Assembly: GCA_050260255.1 (NCBI GenBank)
Contig: JBLNBW010000105.1
Span: 1-33,656 of the forward strand
DNA length: 33,656 nt
Source of the DNA: JAQGMV01 sp050260255
GTDB taxonomy: Bacteria > Pseudomonadota > Gammaproteobacteria > Burkholderiales > SG8-41
Reading direction: 5' to 3'
This document shows, piece after piece, positions 23,804-32,107 of this stretch; within the stretch, counting starts at the first letter, position 1, and every line of letters begins with the position of its first letter. The notes beneath the pieces are model-generated. The model had not been told where the DNA came from. It ran no database searches and saw only the letters and a program-made list of their open reading frames with translations. A program made the position numbers and the translations under genes.

Positions 23804-24973
23804 TCATTCCGGCTTCGACGCGACGATGTGCAGGTGGCCGGTATTGCCGGATCCCGCGCCGCCAGGGCGCGCACTCCGCGCGCTTACGGGCGCGATAAGG
23901 CGTTCGGTGCGCGCTTTGCCGTTGCGTAGACTGCGCAGCTTGGGAACCGGCTGGCACAGACGCCGGTAGAGAGAAATGTAGTCCCGCGCCATGCGAGGTG
24001 CGGTGAATCGCCGCTCGAACGATTTTCGGATTCGCTGCCGATCGAGTGCCGCGGCTTTCGGCACGGCAGCCGTCGCTTCACTGCACGTTTCGACCGTGTA
24101 TCCGTTGATGCCATCCTCGATGATTTCGGGAACCGAACCGCTGCGGAAAGCGATCACCGGCGTGCCGCAGGCCATCGCTTCGATCATCACGAGTCCGAAC
24201 GGCTCCGGCCAGTCTATGGGAAACAGCAGCGCGATCGCCTTGCGCAGGAATTCGTCTTTTTCGCTCTCGTTGATTTCACCGATGTACTCGATGCCGCCGC
24301 CTCGCAGCAACGGCTTGATGCGCGTTTCGTAGTACTCCCGGTCGACCTTGTCGACCTTTGCCGCAATTTTTAACGGCACACCCGTTGCGCGGGCGATCGC
24401 AATGGCTCGATCAGGACGCTTCTCGGGGGCGATACGTCCGAGGAAGGCCAGATATTCGCCGGGCCCGGGGGAGAACTTGAACATGTCGGGCGGAAGCCCG
24501 TGATACACCGTGGCGGCCCAGTTGGCCTGAGGCATGGGTTCACGCTGGCTATTGGAGATCGAAACGAGCGGCACCTTCGGAAAATGGGCCGCCAAGGAAA
24601 TGACGTCGGGCATGTCGAGTCGCCCGTGCAACGTCGTCACGTAGGGTACGCCGAGTCTCGACATCATCGAGAAGTGCAGACCATCGATGTGGAAATGAAT
24701 GATGTCGAAGTCGCGGGCGCGCTGGTACACGCGCTCCAGCATCAGCAGGTGGGAAAGGACCGCGTCCCGGTAAGAATCGGGAGTAAGGCGCAATGCCCGC
24801 GGGACGCACGCATCGAGCTCGCCCGATGTGATCGAATCACCGCTCGCAAACAGCGTTACGTCATGTCCACAGGACACGAGCTCTTCGGTCAGATAGGACA
24901 CAATCCTTTCCGTGCCGCCGTAGAGTTTCGGGGGGACGCTCTCAATGAGGGGGGCTACGATGCCGATGCGCAT
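23804..24973 (-). CDS. Family 4 glycosyltransferase (GT-B fold)
   Basis: This 389-residue enzyme has the GT4 pattern. The N-terminal MRIGIVAPLIESVPPKLYGG, with GGTERIVSYLTEEL and VTLFASGDS, binds the acceptor; LAFLGRIAPEKRPDRAI (Arg180, Lys185) and the EX7E motif Glu257-Glu265 in PEPFGLVMIEAMACGTP bind the nucleotide sugar. It is a retaining transferase, probably for a cell-surface or storage sugar. A family-atypical basic tail of about 60 residues follows the domain. The ATG at 24973 is preferred because it starts the conserved domain; no ribosome site is visible. It converges on the antiporter gene, 43 bases apart, and stands alone. Confidence 0.88.
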   Translation of the reverse strand: MRIGIVAPLIESVPPKLYGGTERIVSYLTEELVSCGHDVTLFASGDSITSGELDACVPRALRLTPDSYRDAVLSHLLMLERVYQRARDFDIIHFHIDGLHFSMMSRLGVPYVTTLHGRLDMPDVISLAAHFPKVPLVSISNSQREPMPQANWAATVYHGLPPDMFKFSPGPGEYLAFLGRIAPEKRPDRAIAIARATGVPLKIAAKVDKVDREYYETRIKPLLRGGGIEYIGEINESEKDEFLRKAIALLFPIDWPEPFGLVMIEAMACGTPVIAFRSGSVPEIIEDGINGYTVETCSEATAAVPKAAALDRQRIRKSFERRFTAPRMARDYISLYRRLCQPVPKLRSLRNGKARTERLIAPVSARSARPGGAGSGNTGHLHIVASKPE

Positions 24974-25179
24974 AAAGGACTCTGTCAGCGGGACGCTTTC
25001 GCGTATAAAAGTGTGACACGCGCTGACCCGCCTTCGTTCGCGCGCCTGATTTCTTCTCCGGCGATCGCTTAGCGAAACCCGTTTCGGCGCGCGCAACGAA
25101 AAAGCCGCTTTACGTTTCCTGTTCTCATAGGGCGTTATCTTGCTACCCAGGAAATGGCCCTCGCAGTGCGATGCAGTCC

Positions 25180-25215
25180 GAGGCGGTCACGGCTTCTTGT
25201 CGCCGTGAACGCCTC
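25180..25215. repeat. Strong stem-loop downstream of azoR
   Basis: GAGGCGGTCACGGC (25180-25193) pairs with GCCGTGAACGCCTC (25202-25215) at 13 of 14 positions around an eight-base loop. No T-run follows in either direction, so it may be an RNA-stabilising 3' structure rather than a classic terminator. Confidence 0.5.
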
Positions 25216-25268
25216 GAAGCCTGTGAAGCAGCAGTGCTTGCGGACCGCCATGCGCCGGAACGCGACGC

Positions 25269-25889
25269 CTATGCCGCAAGTCGCACGGGCACCAGACGAT
25301 CGATGGTGGCGCGCGCGCTGGCGAGCGCCTGCGTTTTCATCTGCTCCGTGATGGCGAGCCCTTCGGCGTACACGAATTCGACGTCGGTGATGCCGAGCAG
25401 CGCGAGGAAGTCGCGCAGGTAAGGCGTCTCGGTGTCTTTCGCTGTGCCGGCATACACACCGCCGCGCGTAGCGAACACATAAACTTTCTTGCCGGGCAGC
25501 AGGCCTTCCGGCCCTTTCTCGGTGTAACGGAACGTGATGCCGGCGCGGGCGATGTGATCGAAATACGCCTTCAGCGTCGAAGGCACGTTGAAGTTGTACA
25601 TCGGCACGCCGAGCACGATCACGTCCGCACGCTTGAGCTCGTCGATGAGCGCCATCGAGTACGCGTGCACCGCCTGCTGCTCTGCCGTGCGCTGGTCCGG
25701 CTTTGCGAGGAACGCCTGGAAGCGCTCCGCGGTGAGATGCGGCACGGGCTCGCGCGCAAGGTCCCGCTTCACTGCCACGCCGCCGGGATTGGCCGCGCGC
25801 CAGGCGGCGACGAACGCGTCGGCCAGCTGCGTCGATTGGCCCGCATCCGAGAACAGGCTCGCGTTGATCTGCAGCAGTGTTTTGCTCAT
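25269..25889 (-). CDS. azoR: FMN-dependent NADH-azoreductase
   Basis: The 206-residue flavodoxin-fold protein matches AzoR (formerly AcpD): KTLLQINASLFSDAGQSTQL holds the FMN phosphate loop, ADVIVLGVPMYNFNVPSTLK the ring-binding loop, and FATRGGVYAGTAKDTETPYL the second FMN contact. It reduces quinones and azo compounds with NADH by two-electron steps, protecting against thiol and quinone stress. The ATG at 25889 has AGAGGA at good distance on the minus strand. It is divergent from a LysR gene 104 bases away, which is a likely regulator. Confidence 0.93.
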   Translation of the reverse strand: MSKTLLQINASLFSDAGQSTQLADAFVAAWRAANPGGVAVKRDLAREPVPHLTAERFQAFLAKPDQRTAEQQAVHAYSMALIDELKRADVIVLGVPMYNFNVPSTLKAYFDHIARAGITFRYTEKGPEGLLPGKKVYVFATRGGVYAGTAKDTETPYLRDFLALLGITDVEFVYAEGLAITEQMKTQALASARATIDRLVPVRLAA

Positions 25890-25937
25890 TTGGCTTCCTC
25901 TTTCGGTTGGTGATCGATGGGAAGCATTTCAGCATTG

Positions 25938-25968
25938 GCGGTTTCGATAAAAAAGACGAAAATACCGC
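25938..25968. promoter_or_regulatory. Imperfect inverted repeat in the azoR/LysR intergenic region
   Basis: GCGGT-TTCG (25938-25946) faces CGAA-AAT-ACCGC (25957-25968); both the inner and outer blocks are inverted copies. It lies in the middle of the divergent promoter region and may be the activation site of the LysR protein. Confidence 0.4.
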
Positions 25969-25975
25969 TCTAACG

Positions 25976-25992
25976 TATCGACGCATTCGATA
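25976..25992. promoter_or_regulatory. LysR-type box (ATC-N9-GAT) at the regulator's own start
   Basis: TATCGA (25976-25981) and TCGATA (25987-25992) form a perfect inverted repeat with a five-base spacer; this contains ATC-N9-GAT and T-N11-A, the usual LysR-family half-site pattern. It ends one base before the regulator's ATG, which fits autorepression. Confidence 0.55.
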
Positions 25993-25993
25993 T

Positions 25994-26935
25994 ATGCGCG
26001 CTCCCCACATCACGCTCGAGCAGTGGCGCACTTTCGTCGCGGTGGTCGATGCGGGCGGCTACGCGCAGGCCGCCGAGAAGCTGCACAAAACGCAATCCTC
26101 GGTGACGTACTCAGTGCAGAAGCTGCAGGCGCTGCTCGACGTGAAAGCGTTCGAGATCCAAGGACGAAAGGCGGTGCTGACCTCGATCGGACAGCTTCTC
26201 TACCGGCGGGCGACCGCGCTCATCGAGGAAGCCGCCGGCATCGAGGAGGCTGCGCGCTCGCTCTCGGCAGGCTGGGAAGCGCAGATCGGGGTCGCCGTGG
26301 AGCAGGTCTTCCCGACGTGGCTGATCCTGCAATGCCTCGACCGCTTCGGCCGGGAAGCGCCGCACACGCGCATCGAGCTCATCGAATCGGTGCTCGAAGG
26401 CACGCAGGAAGCGCTGCTGCAAGGCCAAGCCGATCTCGCCGTCGCGAGCACCGTGCCCGCGGGATATTCGGGCGAAGCGCTTATGCGCGCGCGCTTCGTG
26501 CTCGCGGCGCATCCCGACCACCCGCTGCACCGGCTGGGTCGCAAGGTCACGATGCGGGATGTGCGCGCGCACCGGCAGTTGGTGGTGCGCGAGACGAGCG
26601 CGCGGCGCGGCACGCGTACGCCGATCGAAGCGACGCAACGCTGGACGGTGAGCAACATGTCGACCTCCATCATCGCCGCGCGCGCGGGCTACGGCTATGC
26701 CTGGCTGCCGGAAGACAAGATTCGCGACGAGCTCGCCGCGGGCGCCCTTGCGCCCCTGCCGTTGCGCGAAGGCGGCGAACGCTATGCGGAGCTCTATCTT
26801 CTGTTTGCCAACCGCGATGCAGCGGGCCCGGGCACGCTGCGGCTCGCGGAAATCATCAAGGCGGAGGTCGCACAGGCGTGCACCGGCGAAAAGCGGCGCG
26901 AGACCGCGCGCCAGAAGAAGCGCCCGCCCGCCTAG
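25994..26935 (+). CDS. LysR-family transcriptional regulator
   Basis: The 313-residue protein has a winged helix-turn-helix at residues 1-65 (LEQWRTFVAVVDAGGYAQAA, then KLHKTQSSVTYSVQKLQALL) and a periplasmic-binding-protein-like effector domain from about residue 90 (AQIGVAVEQVFPTWLILQCL, LLQGQADLAVAS, IIAARAGYGYAWLPEDKI). A basic tail (KRRETARQKKR) ends it. It probably controls azoR, from which it diverges, and itself. ATG 25994 is chosen because it starts the helix-turn-helix; it has no clear ribosome site. Its TAG stop shares bases with the stop of the opposing enolase-superfamily gene. Confidence 0.92.
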   Translation: MRAPHITLEQWRTFVAVVDAGGYAQAAEKLHKTQSSVTYSVQKLQALLDVKAFEIQGRKAVLTSIGQLLYRRATALIEEAAGIEEAARSLSAGWEAQIGVAVEQVFPTWLILQCLDRFGREAPHTRIELIESVLEGTQEALLQGQADLAVASTVPAGYSGEALMRARFVLAAHPDHPLHRLGRKVTMRDVRAHRQLVVRETSARRGTRTPIEATQRWTVSNMSTSIIAARAGYGYAWLPEDKIRDELAAGALAPLPLREGGERYAELYLLFANRDAAGPGTLRLAEIIKAEVAQACTGEKRRETARQKKRPPA

Positions 26936-28101
26936 GCCACGCGTTCCTGCAGCAGGGTGTTGGCTTTGAGCGCCTTCTCGTCGATGGCGACACCGAGCCC
27001 CGGGCCTGTGGGTACGTCGACGTAGCCGTCGTTTACCTTGAAGCCGCTTTCGGGACACAGCGGATCCTTCGCGGTGGTGTTGAGCCCCATGACGAACTCC
27101 GCCGCGCCCATCATGCGCTGGGCGGGCGTGCTCGCGTAGAAGTGCGCACCCGCCGCAGCTTCGAGCTGCGACTGCACGGCAAGGCCGCCGCAGTTGAGTT
27201 GGATATTCGCCGCTTCCGCCACGGCTGCAATTTTCTTCGCCGCCGTCAGCCCGCCGACCTTGTAAAGCTTGATGCAGAACGCATCGACCGCGCGCGCTTC
27301 CGCAAGCGCATAGGCATCCTGCAGCGTGAACAGTGCCTCGTCGGCCATCACCGGCACGCCGCCCGCGGCACGACGAATCTCGGCCATGCCTTTGAGATCG
27401 CGGCGCGCGATCGGCTGCTCGATGTAGCCTAAGCCCATCGGCTTCAGCGCCTCGATCGCAAGCAGCGCATCGCCGAGCGACCAGCCGGTGTTCGGATCCA
27501 CTCCGATCATCACCTCGTTGCCCAGCGCTGCGCGCACCGCGGCGAAGTTCTCGACATCCTGCCGCCAGCCGCGGCGGTCGGCCATCTTGAGGCACAGCAC
27601 CTTGATGCCGAACTCCTCCACCGCACGCCGCGCTTCCGCGATCATCACCTGCACGTCGTCGGCCATGCTCACCGACCATTCGAGCGGGATGCGCGGCTGG
27701 CAGCATCCGCCGATCAGTTTGTGCACCGGCATGCCGAGCGCCTTGCCCTGCGCATCGCGTATCGCGATATCGAGCACTGCACGCGCGGCAGGATTGTCGG
27801 CGAGCCGATTGGCGAACATTTCGTTGATCGCCTCGCTGTCGAAAATCGATTTGCCGATGAGCGCCGGGCCGTAAATCTCCTTGATCGCGGCGACCATGCT
27901 TTGCGTCGTGTCGGCGACGAAATGACCGGGACTGATGGGCCGTATCTGGCCGCTGCCCACCACGCCGTCGGCATAGACTTTCACCAGTACGGGCTTGCTG
28001 GTGATGCTGCTCTCCGGGCCGGTGTCGTACACACCGCTCGAAAAGATGCGCTTCAAACGCGCCGACAGCGCGGTAACGAAAATCTCGATGCGATCGATCA
28101 T
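26932..28101 (-). CDS. Enolase-superfamily enzyme, mandelate racemase/muconate-lactonizing type
   Basis: The 389-residue protein has the N-terminal capping domain (1-130) and a barrel domain with the metal ligands Asp202 (GVDPNTGWS), Glu228 (YIEQPIAR) and Asp254 (VMADEALF); Lys278 (FCIKLYKVGG) is the second general base. Where the muconate-lactonizing subgroup has Lys-x-Lys, this protein has Cys170-Leu-Lys172, so the first lysine is replaced. The family removes a proton next to a carboxylate and then cyclises, racemises or dehydrates; which of these applies is unknown. It is the last gene of the SDR-TauD-TctC operon, ten bases after the receptor gene. Confidence 0.88.
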   Translation of the reverse strand: MIDRIEIFVTALSARLKRIFSSGVYDTGPESSITSKPVLVKVYADGVVGSGQIRPISPGHFVADTTQSMVAAIKEIYGPALIGKSIFDSEAINEMFANRLADNPAARAVLDIAIRDAQGKALGMPVHKLIGGCCQPRIPLEWSVSMADDVQVMIAEARRAVEEFGIKVLCLKMADRRGWRQDVENFAAVRAALGNEVMIGVDPNTGWSLGDALLAIEALKPMGLGYIEQPIARRDLKGMAEIRRAAGGVPVMADEALFTLQDAYALAEARAVDAFCIKLYKVGGLTAAKKIAAVAEAANIQLNCGGLAVQSQLEAAAGAHFYASTPAQRMMGAAEFVMGLNTTAKDPLCPESGFKVNDGYVDVPTGPGLGVAIDEKALKANTLLQERVA

Positions 28102-28111
28102 GACATGAACC

Positions 28112-29080
28112 TCATTCCGGCTTGATGCCGGCGTTGCGCACCACTTTTTCCCAGCGCGGGATTTCCTCGCCGATGAATTTCGCGAACTCGGCGGGCGAGT
28201 TGCCGACCGGCTCGAAGCCCTGCTTCAGCATGCCGTCGCGCACCGAAGGCGCTTCCATCGCCGTCGAAATCTCTTTCGACAGCGTATCGACCACGGTCTT
28301 CGGCACGCCGGCGGGAAAGAGCAGGCCATACCACGAGGCGGCGTAGTAGCCAGGCACGCCCGCTTCCGCGATCGTGGGGACGTCGGGCAGCGCGACGTTA
28401 CGCTTCGACACGGACACGCCGAGCGCGCGCATTTTGCCGGCGTTGATCTGCGGCAGCGCAGTGGGAATCGATGTGAACAGCGTCTGCACTTCGCCGCTCA
28501 CGAGCCCTACCACCGACGGCGCGCCACCCTTGTACGGCACGTGCACCATCTGGATGTGCGCCGACGACATCAGCAGCTCCATCGCGAGGTGCGTGACGTT
28601 GCCGACACCGCCGGAGCCGAAGGTGAGCGCTTTGGGCTTCGCCTTCGCGAGCGCGATGAGGCCCTTCACGTCCCTTGCCGGCAGGCTCGGATGCACCACC
28701 AGCACGGACGGCCCGAGCGCGACCAGGCTCAAGGGCGTGAAGTCCTTGCGGATGTCGAACGGCAGCTTCGCCGAAAGGCTGGGAATGGCGATGGTGGAGT
28801 TGGCCATCAGCAGGGTGTAGCCGTCGGGATTCGACTTCGCGACGAGCTCGCCCGCAAGGTTGCCCGACGCACCCGGCCGGTTGTCCACGACGAATGAGGT
28901 CCCGAAGCTTTCGGTAAGCTTCTGCGCAATGGCGCGCGCGGCGAGATCGGTGCCGCCGCCGGCGCCGAAGCCAACGACGATGCGCACCGGCTTCGATGGA
29001 TACGATTGCGCGGCAGCGGTGAAAGGCAGTGCGAGCGCGGCGCCGATCAGCGCGCACGCGCCGGTGATGCTTCGATGCAT
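28112..29080 (-). CDS. Tripartite tricarboxylate transporter receptor (TctC/Bug family), second of two
   Basis: This 322-residue periplasmic protein has a Sec signal peptide (MHRSITGACALIGAALALPF, cleavage near AAA-QS at 24) and the Bug fold: VRIVVGFGAGGGTDLAAR, FVVDNRPGASGNLAGELVAK with DGYTLLMAN, MVHVPYKGGAPSVVGLVSG and PTIAEAGVPGYYAASWYG. It would capture a carboxylate for the enzymes encoded beside it. GAGGAG precedes the ATG at 29080 on the minus strand. The tctA/tctB membrane genes are not in the operon. It shares the fold and most landmark positions with the receptor at 13228-14214, but the binding-loop residues differ, so the ligands probably do too. Confidence 0.93.
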   Translation of the reverse strand: MHRSITGACALIGAALALPFTAAAQSYPSKPVRIVVGFGAGGGTDLAARAIAQKLTESFGTSFVVDNRPGASGNLAGELVAKSNPDGYTLLMANSTIAIPSLSAKLPFDIRKDFTPLSLVALGPSVLVVHPSLPARDVKGLIALAKAKPKALTFGSGGVGNVTHLAMELLMSSAHIQMVHVPYKGGAPSVVGLVSGEVQTLFTSIPTALPQINAGKMRALGVSVSKRNVALPDVPTIAEAGVPGYYAASWYGLLFPAGVPKTVVDTLSKEISTAMEAPSVRDGMLKQGFEPVGNSPAEFAKFIGEEIPRWEKVVRNAGIKPE

Positions 29081-29145
29081 GAACCTCCTCCTCGGACTAC
29101 GGTTGTCGGGCCGTTGCGGTTACCGCGCGGGCCGCTTTGAAAACG

Positions 29146-30108
29146 TCAGCCACGTGCCGGGGCAAATCGCGGGTGTGGCGGCAGCTTCGCGGCGTCCGGC
29201 GCTTCGTACGGCCGGTGGCCTTCGACCTGCGCCGCATACAGGACGCGCCGGTTGTCGGACTGGAACGCATCGCGCCGATGCAGCGTCGCACGGTTGTCCC
29301 ACACCACCACGTCGCCCTGCTGCCAGTGATGCTCGTAGACGAATTTGGGATGCGTGGTGTGCGCCCACAGCTCGTCGAGCAGCGCTTCCGATTCTTCCAG
29401 CGACAAACCGTTCACATAAGCGCTGTGGCGGCGGCCGAGGAAGATCATGTTGTGGCCGGTCTCCGGATGCGTGGACACGATGGGATGGCTCGGGCCGGGA
29501 ATGTCCCGGATGTCGACGTCGAGCGAGGCGCCGGGCCGCAACTGCATCGCGGTGTCGACGATGTTCGCCTGCTTGATGGTCTTGCCGGCGATGCGCTTCT
29601 TCATGTCCGCGGACAGCGTGTCGTACGCGGCGTAGCAATTGGAGAAATAGGTGTGGCCGCCGGACGGCGGAATCTCCACCGCGAGCAGCATGCGCGCTGC
29701 GGTGGGCGCTTCCTTGAAGGAAAAATCCGAGTGCCACACCACTTCACCGTCGCCCAGGATGCCGACGGGCTTGCCGTTCTCGCGCAGGTTGGTGACGACC
29801 GTCACCTCGGGCGGCAGATTGAAAAGCTTGTTCGCGGTGCGCTCGGCGAGATCGCGCTTGTGCAGATTGGACGAGGTCACCGGCGTGCCGAAGCGCTTCA
29901 CCAGCGTAACGAGATCCTCCGCGGCGAAGTGCTGCCTGCGGAACACGAGCAGCAATTGCTCGAGCCACACCGCGTGCAGGCGCTGGAACGTCGCATCGTC
30001 GATGCGGGTCAGGTCGATGCCGCGGATTTCGGCGCCCAGCGCGGCGTCCATCGGCACCACGTCGAACGGCGCGCTTTTGAGCGCGGTTGCGGCAGCTGCA
30101 GTCGTCAT
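29146..30108 (-). CDS. TauD/TfdA-family 2-oxoglutarate/Fe(II) dioxygenase (third of three)
   Basis: The 320-residue enzyme has His126-x-Asp128 in VWHSDFSFKEAP, distal His277 in ATLHRRDAF and Arg288 of RRVLYAAQV for 2-oxoglutarate. The opening (VVPMDAALGAEIRGIDLTRI) and the metal-site spacing are those of TauD/TfdA proteins that hydroxylate small sulfonates, aryloxyacids or other acids. It is the second gene of the operon, 51 bases after the SDR gene and 65 before the receptor gene. A GAGGAGG-like site lies before the ATG at 30108 on the minus strand. Operon context suggests it oxidises the ligand of the TctC receptor (inference). Confidence 0.92.
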   Translation of the reverse strand: MTTAAAATALKSAPFDVVPMDAALGAEIRGIDLTRIDDATFQRLHAVWLEQLLLVFRRQHFAAEDLVTLVKRFGTPVTSSNLHKRDLAERTANKLFNLPPEVTVVTNLRENGKPVGILGDGEVVWHSDFSFKEAPTAARMLLAVEIPPSGGHTYFSNCYAAYDTLSADMKKRIAGKTIKQANIVDTAMQLRPGASLDVDIRDIPGPSHPIVSTHPETGHNMIFLGRRHSAYVNGLSLEESEALLDELWAHTTHPKFVYEHHWQQGDVVVWDNRATLHRRDAFQSDNRRVLYAAQVEGHRPYEAPDAAKLPPHPRFAPARG

Positions 30109-30159
30109 GAATGAACCTCCTCTTTTAGACGGCGAACGGGCGCACGCGTCGTGCGTCGC

Positions 30160-30966
30160 CTACTCGCCTGCATAGACTCTCAAATAGCTCGATCGTCCGC
30201 CGTCGGCCGCGATGGTGGTGCCGGTCACCATCCTCGATTCGTCGGACGCGAGAAACACGGCGATCGCCGCGATGTCGTCGGGCTCGCCCCGGGAAAACGG
30301 ATACAGCTTCTGGACCACCGCGCGCTCGCGCGCTGTTGCATGGGGCTTTTCCGCCGACAGAAAATCCTTGTTCTCGTAGCGCGCGATCTGGCGCTCGGTG
30401 CGCACCGACCCCGGGCCGATCGCATTCGCCCGTATGCCGTAATCGGCGTACTGCGCGGCAAGCGTTTTGGTGAACGAGACGATGCCGCCCTTGCACGCAG
30501 CATACGCGGGCTTCACGCTGCCGGTGAGGCCCAGGTGCGAAGTGACGTTGACGATGGAGCCGGTGCCCGCCTTCATCATGTGCGGAATGCCGTAGCGGCA
30601 CGTGAGGAAGGGATGGAGCAGATTGAGCGCCACCGTCTTGTGCCACACGTCGAGATCCATTTTGTGCACCGGATGATCTTCCTGCGATGAGCCGCCGGCG
30701 CAGTTGAAGAGCGTTGTGAGCGTGCCGAAGCGTTCGACCGTCTTTGCGATAGCCTCGCGCACGCTCTCATCCTGCGTGACGTCCGCATGCACGAACAGCG
30801 CGTCGCCGCCTTCCTGCCGGATCTCGCGCTCCGCACGCTCGCCCGCTTCGCGGTTGATCTCGCATATCGCCACCTTCGCGCCTTCGCGCGCGCACATCCG
30901 CGCGGTGGCCTTGGCGATGCCGGCCCCTGCGCCCGTCAGAAACACTACTTTCCCGTCCAGTCTCAC
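30160..30966 (-). CDS. Short-chain dehydrogenase/reductase (SDR)
   Basis: The 268-residue classical SDR has the cofactor motif TGAGAGIA at 11-18 (the last glycine of TGxxxGIG is alanine), NCAG at 88-91, and the catalytic Ser143, Tyr155 and Lys159 in VNVTSHLGLTGS and AYAACKGG. DVTQDE near 62-67 places the adenine, and the PGSVRTERQ loop closes the substrate. It oxidises or reduces an alcohol/ketone with NAD(P). The GTG at 30966 is chosen because AGGAGGGAG lies eight bases upstream and the protein then starts at the usual RLDGKVV. It is the first gene of the four-gene operon and diverges from the secreted hydrolase gene. Confidence 0.92.
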   Translation of the reverse strand: MRLDGKVVFLTGAGAGIAKATARMCAREGAKVAICEINREAGERAEREIRQEGGDALFVHADVTQDESVREAIAKTVERFGTLTTLFNCAGGSSQEDHPVHKMDLDVWHKTVALNLLHPFLTCRYGIPHMMKAGTGSIVNVTSHLGLTGSVKPAYAACKGGIVSFTKTLAAQYADYGIRANAIGPGSVRTERQIARYENKDFLSAEKPHATARERAVVQKLYPFSRGEPDDIAAIAVFLASDESRMVTGTTIAADGGRSSYLRVYAGE

Positions 30967-31191
30967 TACGATGCTCCCTCCTGCGGCACGCGGTTCACGT
31001 TCCGGACTCGGTGCCGCGCCGAACAGCAACCTTAACGCAAAATGCAGTCGCTGTGCGCGAATCCATGCTGTGGAACGACGGCGATGCCGTCACCCGGGCC
31101 GACGGCCGATGCACGGTGCGACAAGGCGGGCGTCCTCGTGCGGCGTAACATGTCCGTAGGCGAACAACGATAGACCCTTGGAGGACGGCAC

Positions 31192-31986
31192 ATGAAAGCG
31201 GGGTGCGCGGTATTCGCGTTAGCGTGCGTCTCGGCGGCCCACGCACAGACCGATGTGCTGATCAATATCGAGCGCAACCGCCCGGAAGGCCCGGTATTCC
31301 AGAGAGCGATACTCGCGCTGCCCGCGCAACCGACCGATACGGCAGTGCTGTTCTTTCGCGGCCATCCCGGCATCGCGAAGATCGAGTCGGTGAACGACAA
31401 GCAGCGCAATCTGTTGCCCTTCATGAAATTCAATCAGCACATCTTCGCGGAAGCGGGCCTCGCGCTGGTCGTCATGGACTGCCCGACCGATCAGTGGACG
31501 ACGTGCAGCGACGAGTACCGTTCGTCGCAACAGCACGCAGACGACGTGCGAAGCGTCATGGCGAGGCTCAAGCATGATCACGGGCTTACCAAAATCTACA
31601 TCTTCGGCCACAGCATGGGCACGGTGAGCTCGCGCTGGCTTGCGAAAAACCTCGGCAACGAAATCGCCGGCAGCATACATTCCGCGTCCATGAATTTTCC
31701 GAATCGGGAGGCCTACGCGAGGTCGGTGCACGGCTTTCCCTACGATGCGATCGCCGCGCCGCAAGTGCATGTCCACCATCAGAACGACGCCTGCCGCTCG
31801 ACACCGTACTCGGCGGTGAAGGCCTATGCCGGGGACAACCTGATCACCGTGCGCGGCGGCATCGGTACCGGCGACCCGTGCGCCGGACGTCACCTGCATT
31901 CCTATGGCGGACGCGAAGAGGCGGCGGTACGCGCCATCGTCTCCTGGATCAAGACGCGCACGCTCGAGCGTTTCGCGGGCGAGTGA
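31192..31986 (+). CDS. Secreted alpha/beta-hydrolase-like protein
   Basis: The 264-residue protein has a Sec signal peptide (MKAGCAVFALACVSAAHA, cleavage near 18) and an alpha/beta-hydrolase core. VLFFRGHPG and ALVVMDCPTD precede the nucleophile elbow GHSMG with Ser141 (IYIFGHSMGTVSSRW); Asp199 in HHQNDACRS and His234 or His236 in AGRHLHSYGG are probable partners of the triad. Several cysteines (96, 105, 201, 230) could form disulfides in the periplasm. GGAGG seven bases upstream supports the ATG at 31192. Esterase or peptidase activity is possible; no specific substrate is indicated. It is divergent from the SDR operon. Confidence 0.82.
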   Translation: MKAGCAVFALACVSAAHAQTDVLINIERNRPEGPVFQRAILALPAQPTDTAVLFFRGHPGIAKIESVNDKQRNLLPFMKFNQHIFAEAGLALVVMDCPTDQWTTCSDEYRSSQQHADDVRSVMARLKHDHGLTKIYIFGHSMGTVSSRWLAKNLGNEIAGSIHSASMNFPNREAYARSVHGFPYDAIAAPQVHVHHQNDACRSTPYSAVKAYAGDNLITVRGGIGTGDPCAGRHLHSYGGREEAAVRAIVSWIKTRTLERFAGE

Positions 31987-32107
31987 AGCGAGTCGCCGGG
32001 GAAACCGGCGGTCGTGAAATGACCCGCCTCGTCTTGGATGAGGGTCTCGTTGAGCGCTCAGCCTATCGCCTGGGCTTGGGCGCTGACGCTTTACTGTGCC
32101 TTCGTCG

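Noticed and set aside
26111..27706. A 531-codon minus-strand frame.
   Set aside because: It is an out-of-frame reading of the enolase-superfamily gene continuing antisense through the LysR gene.
30964..31191. Search for a divergent operator between the SDR operon and the hydrolase gene.
   Set aside because: I could not find a clear palindrome or promoter pair beyond the two ribosome sites.
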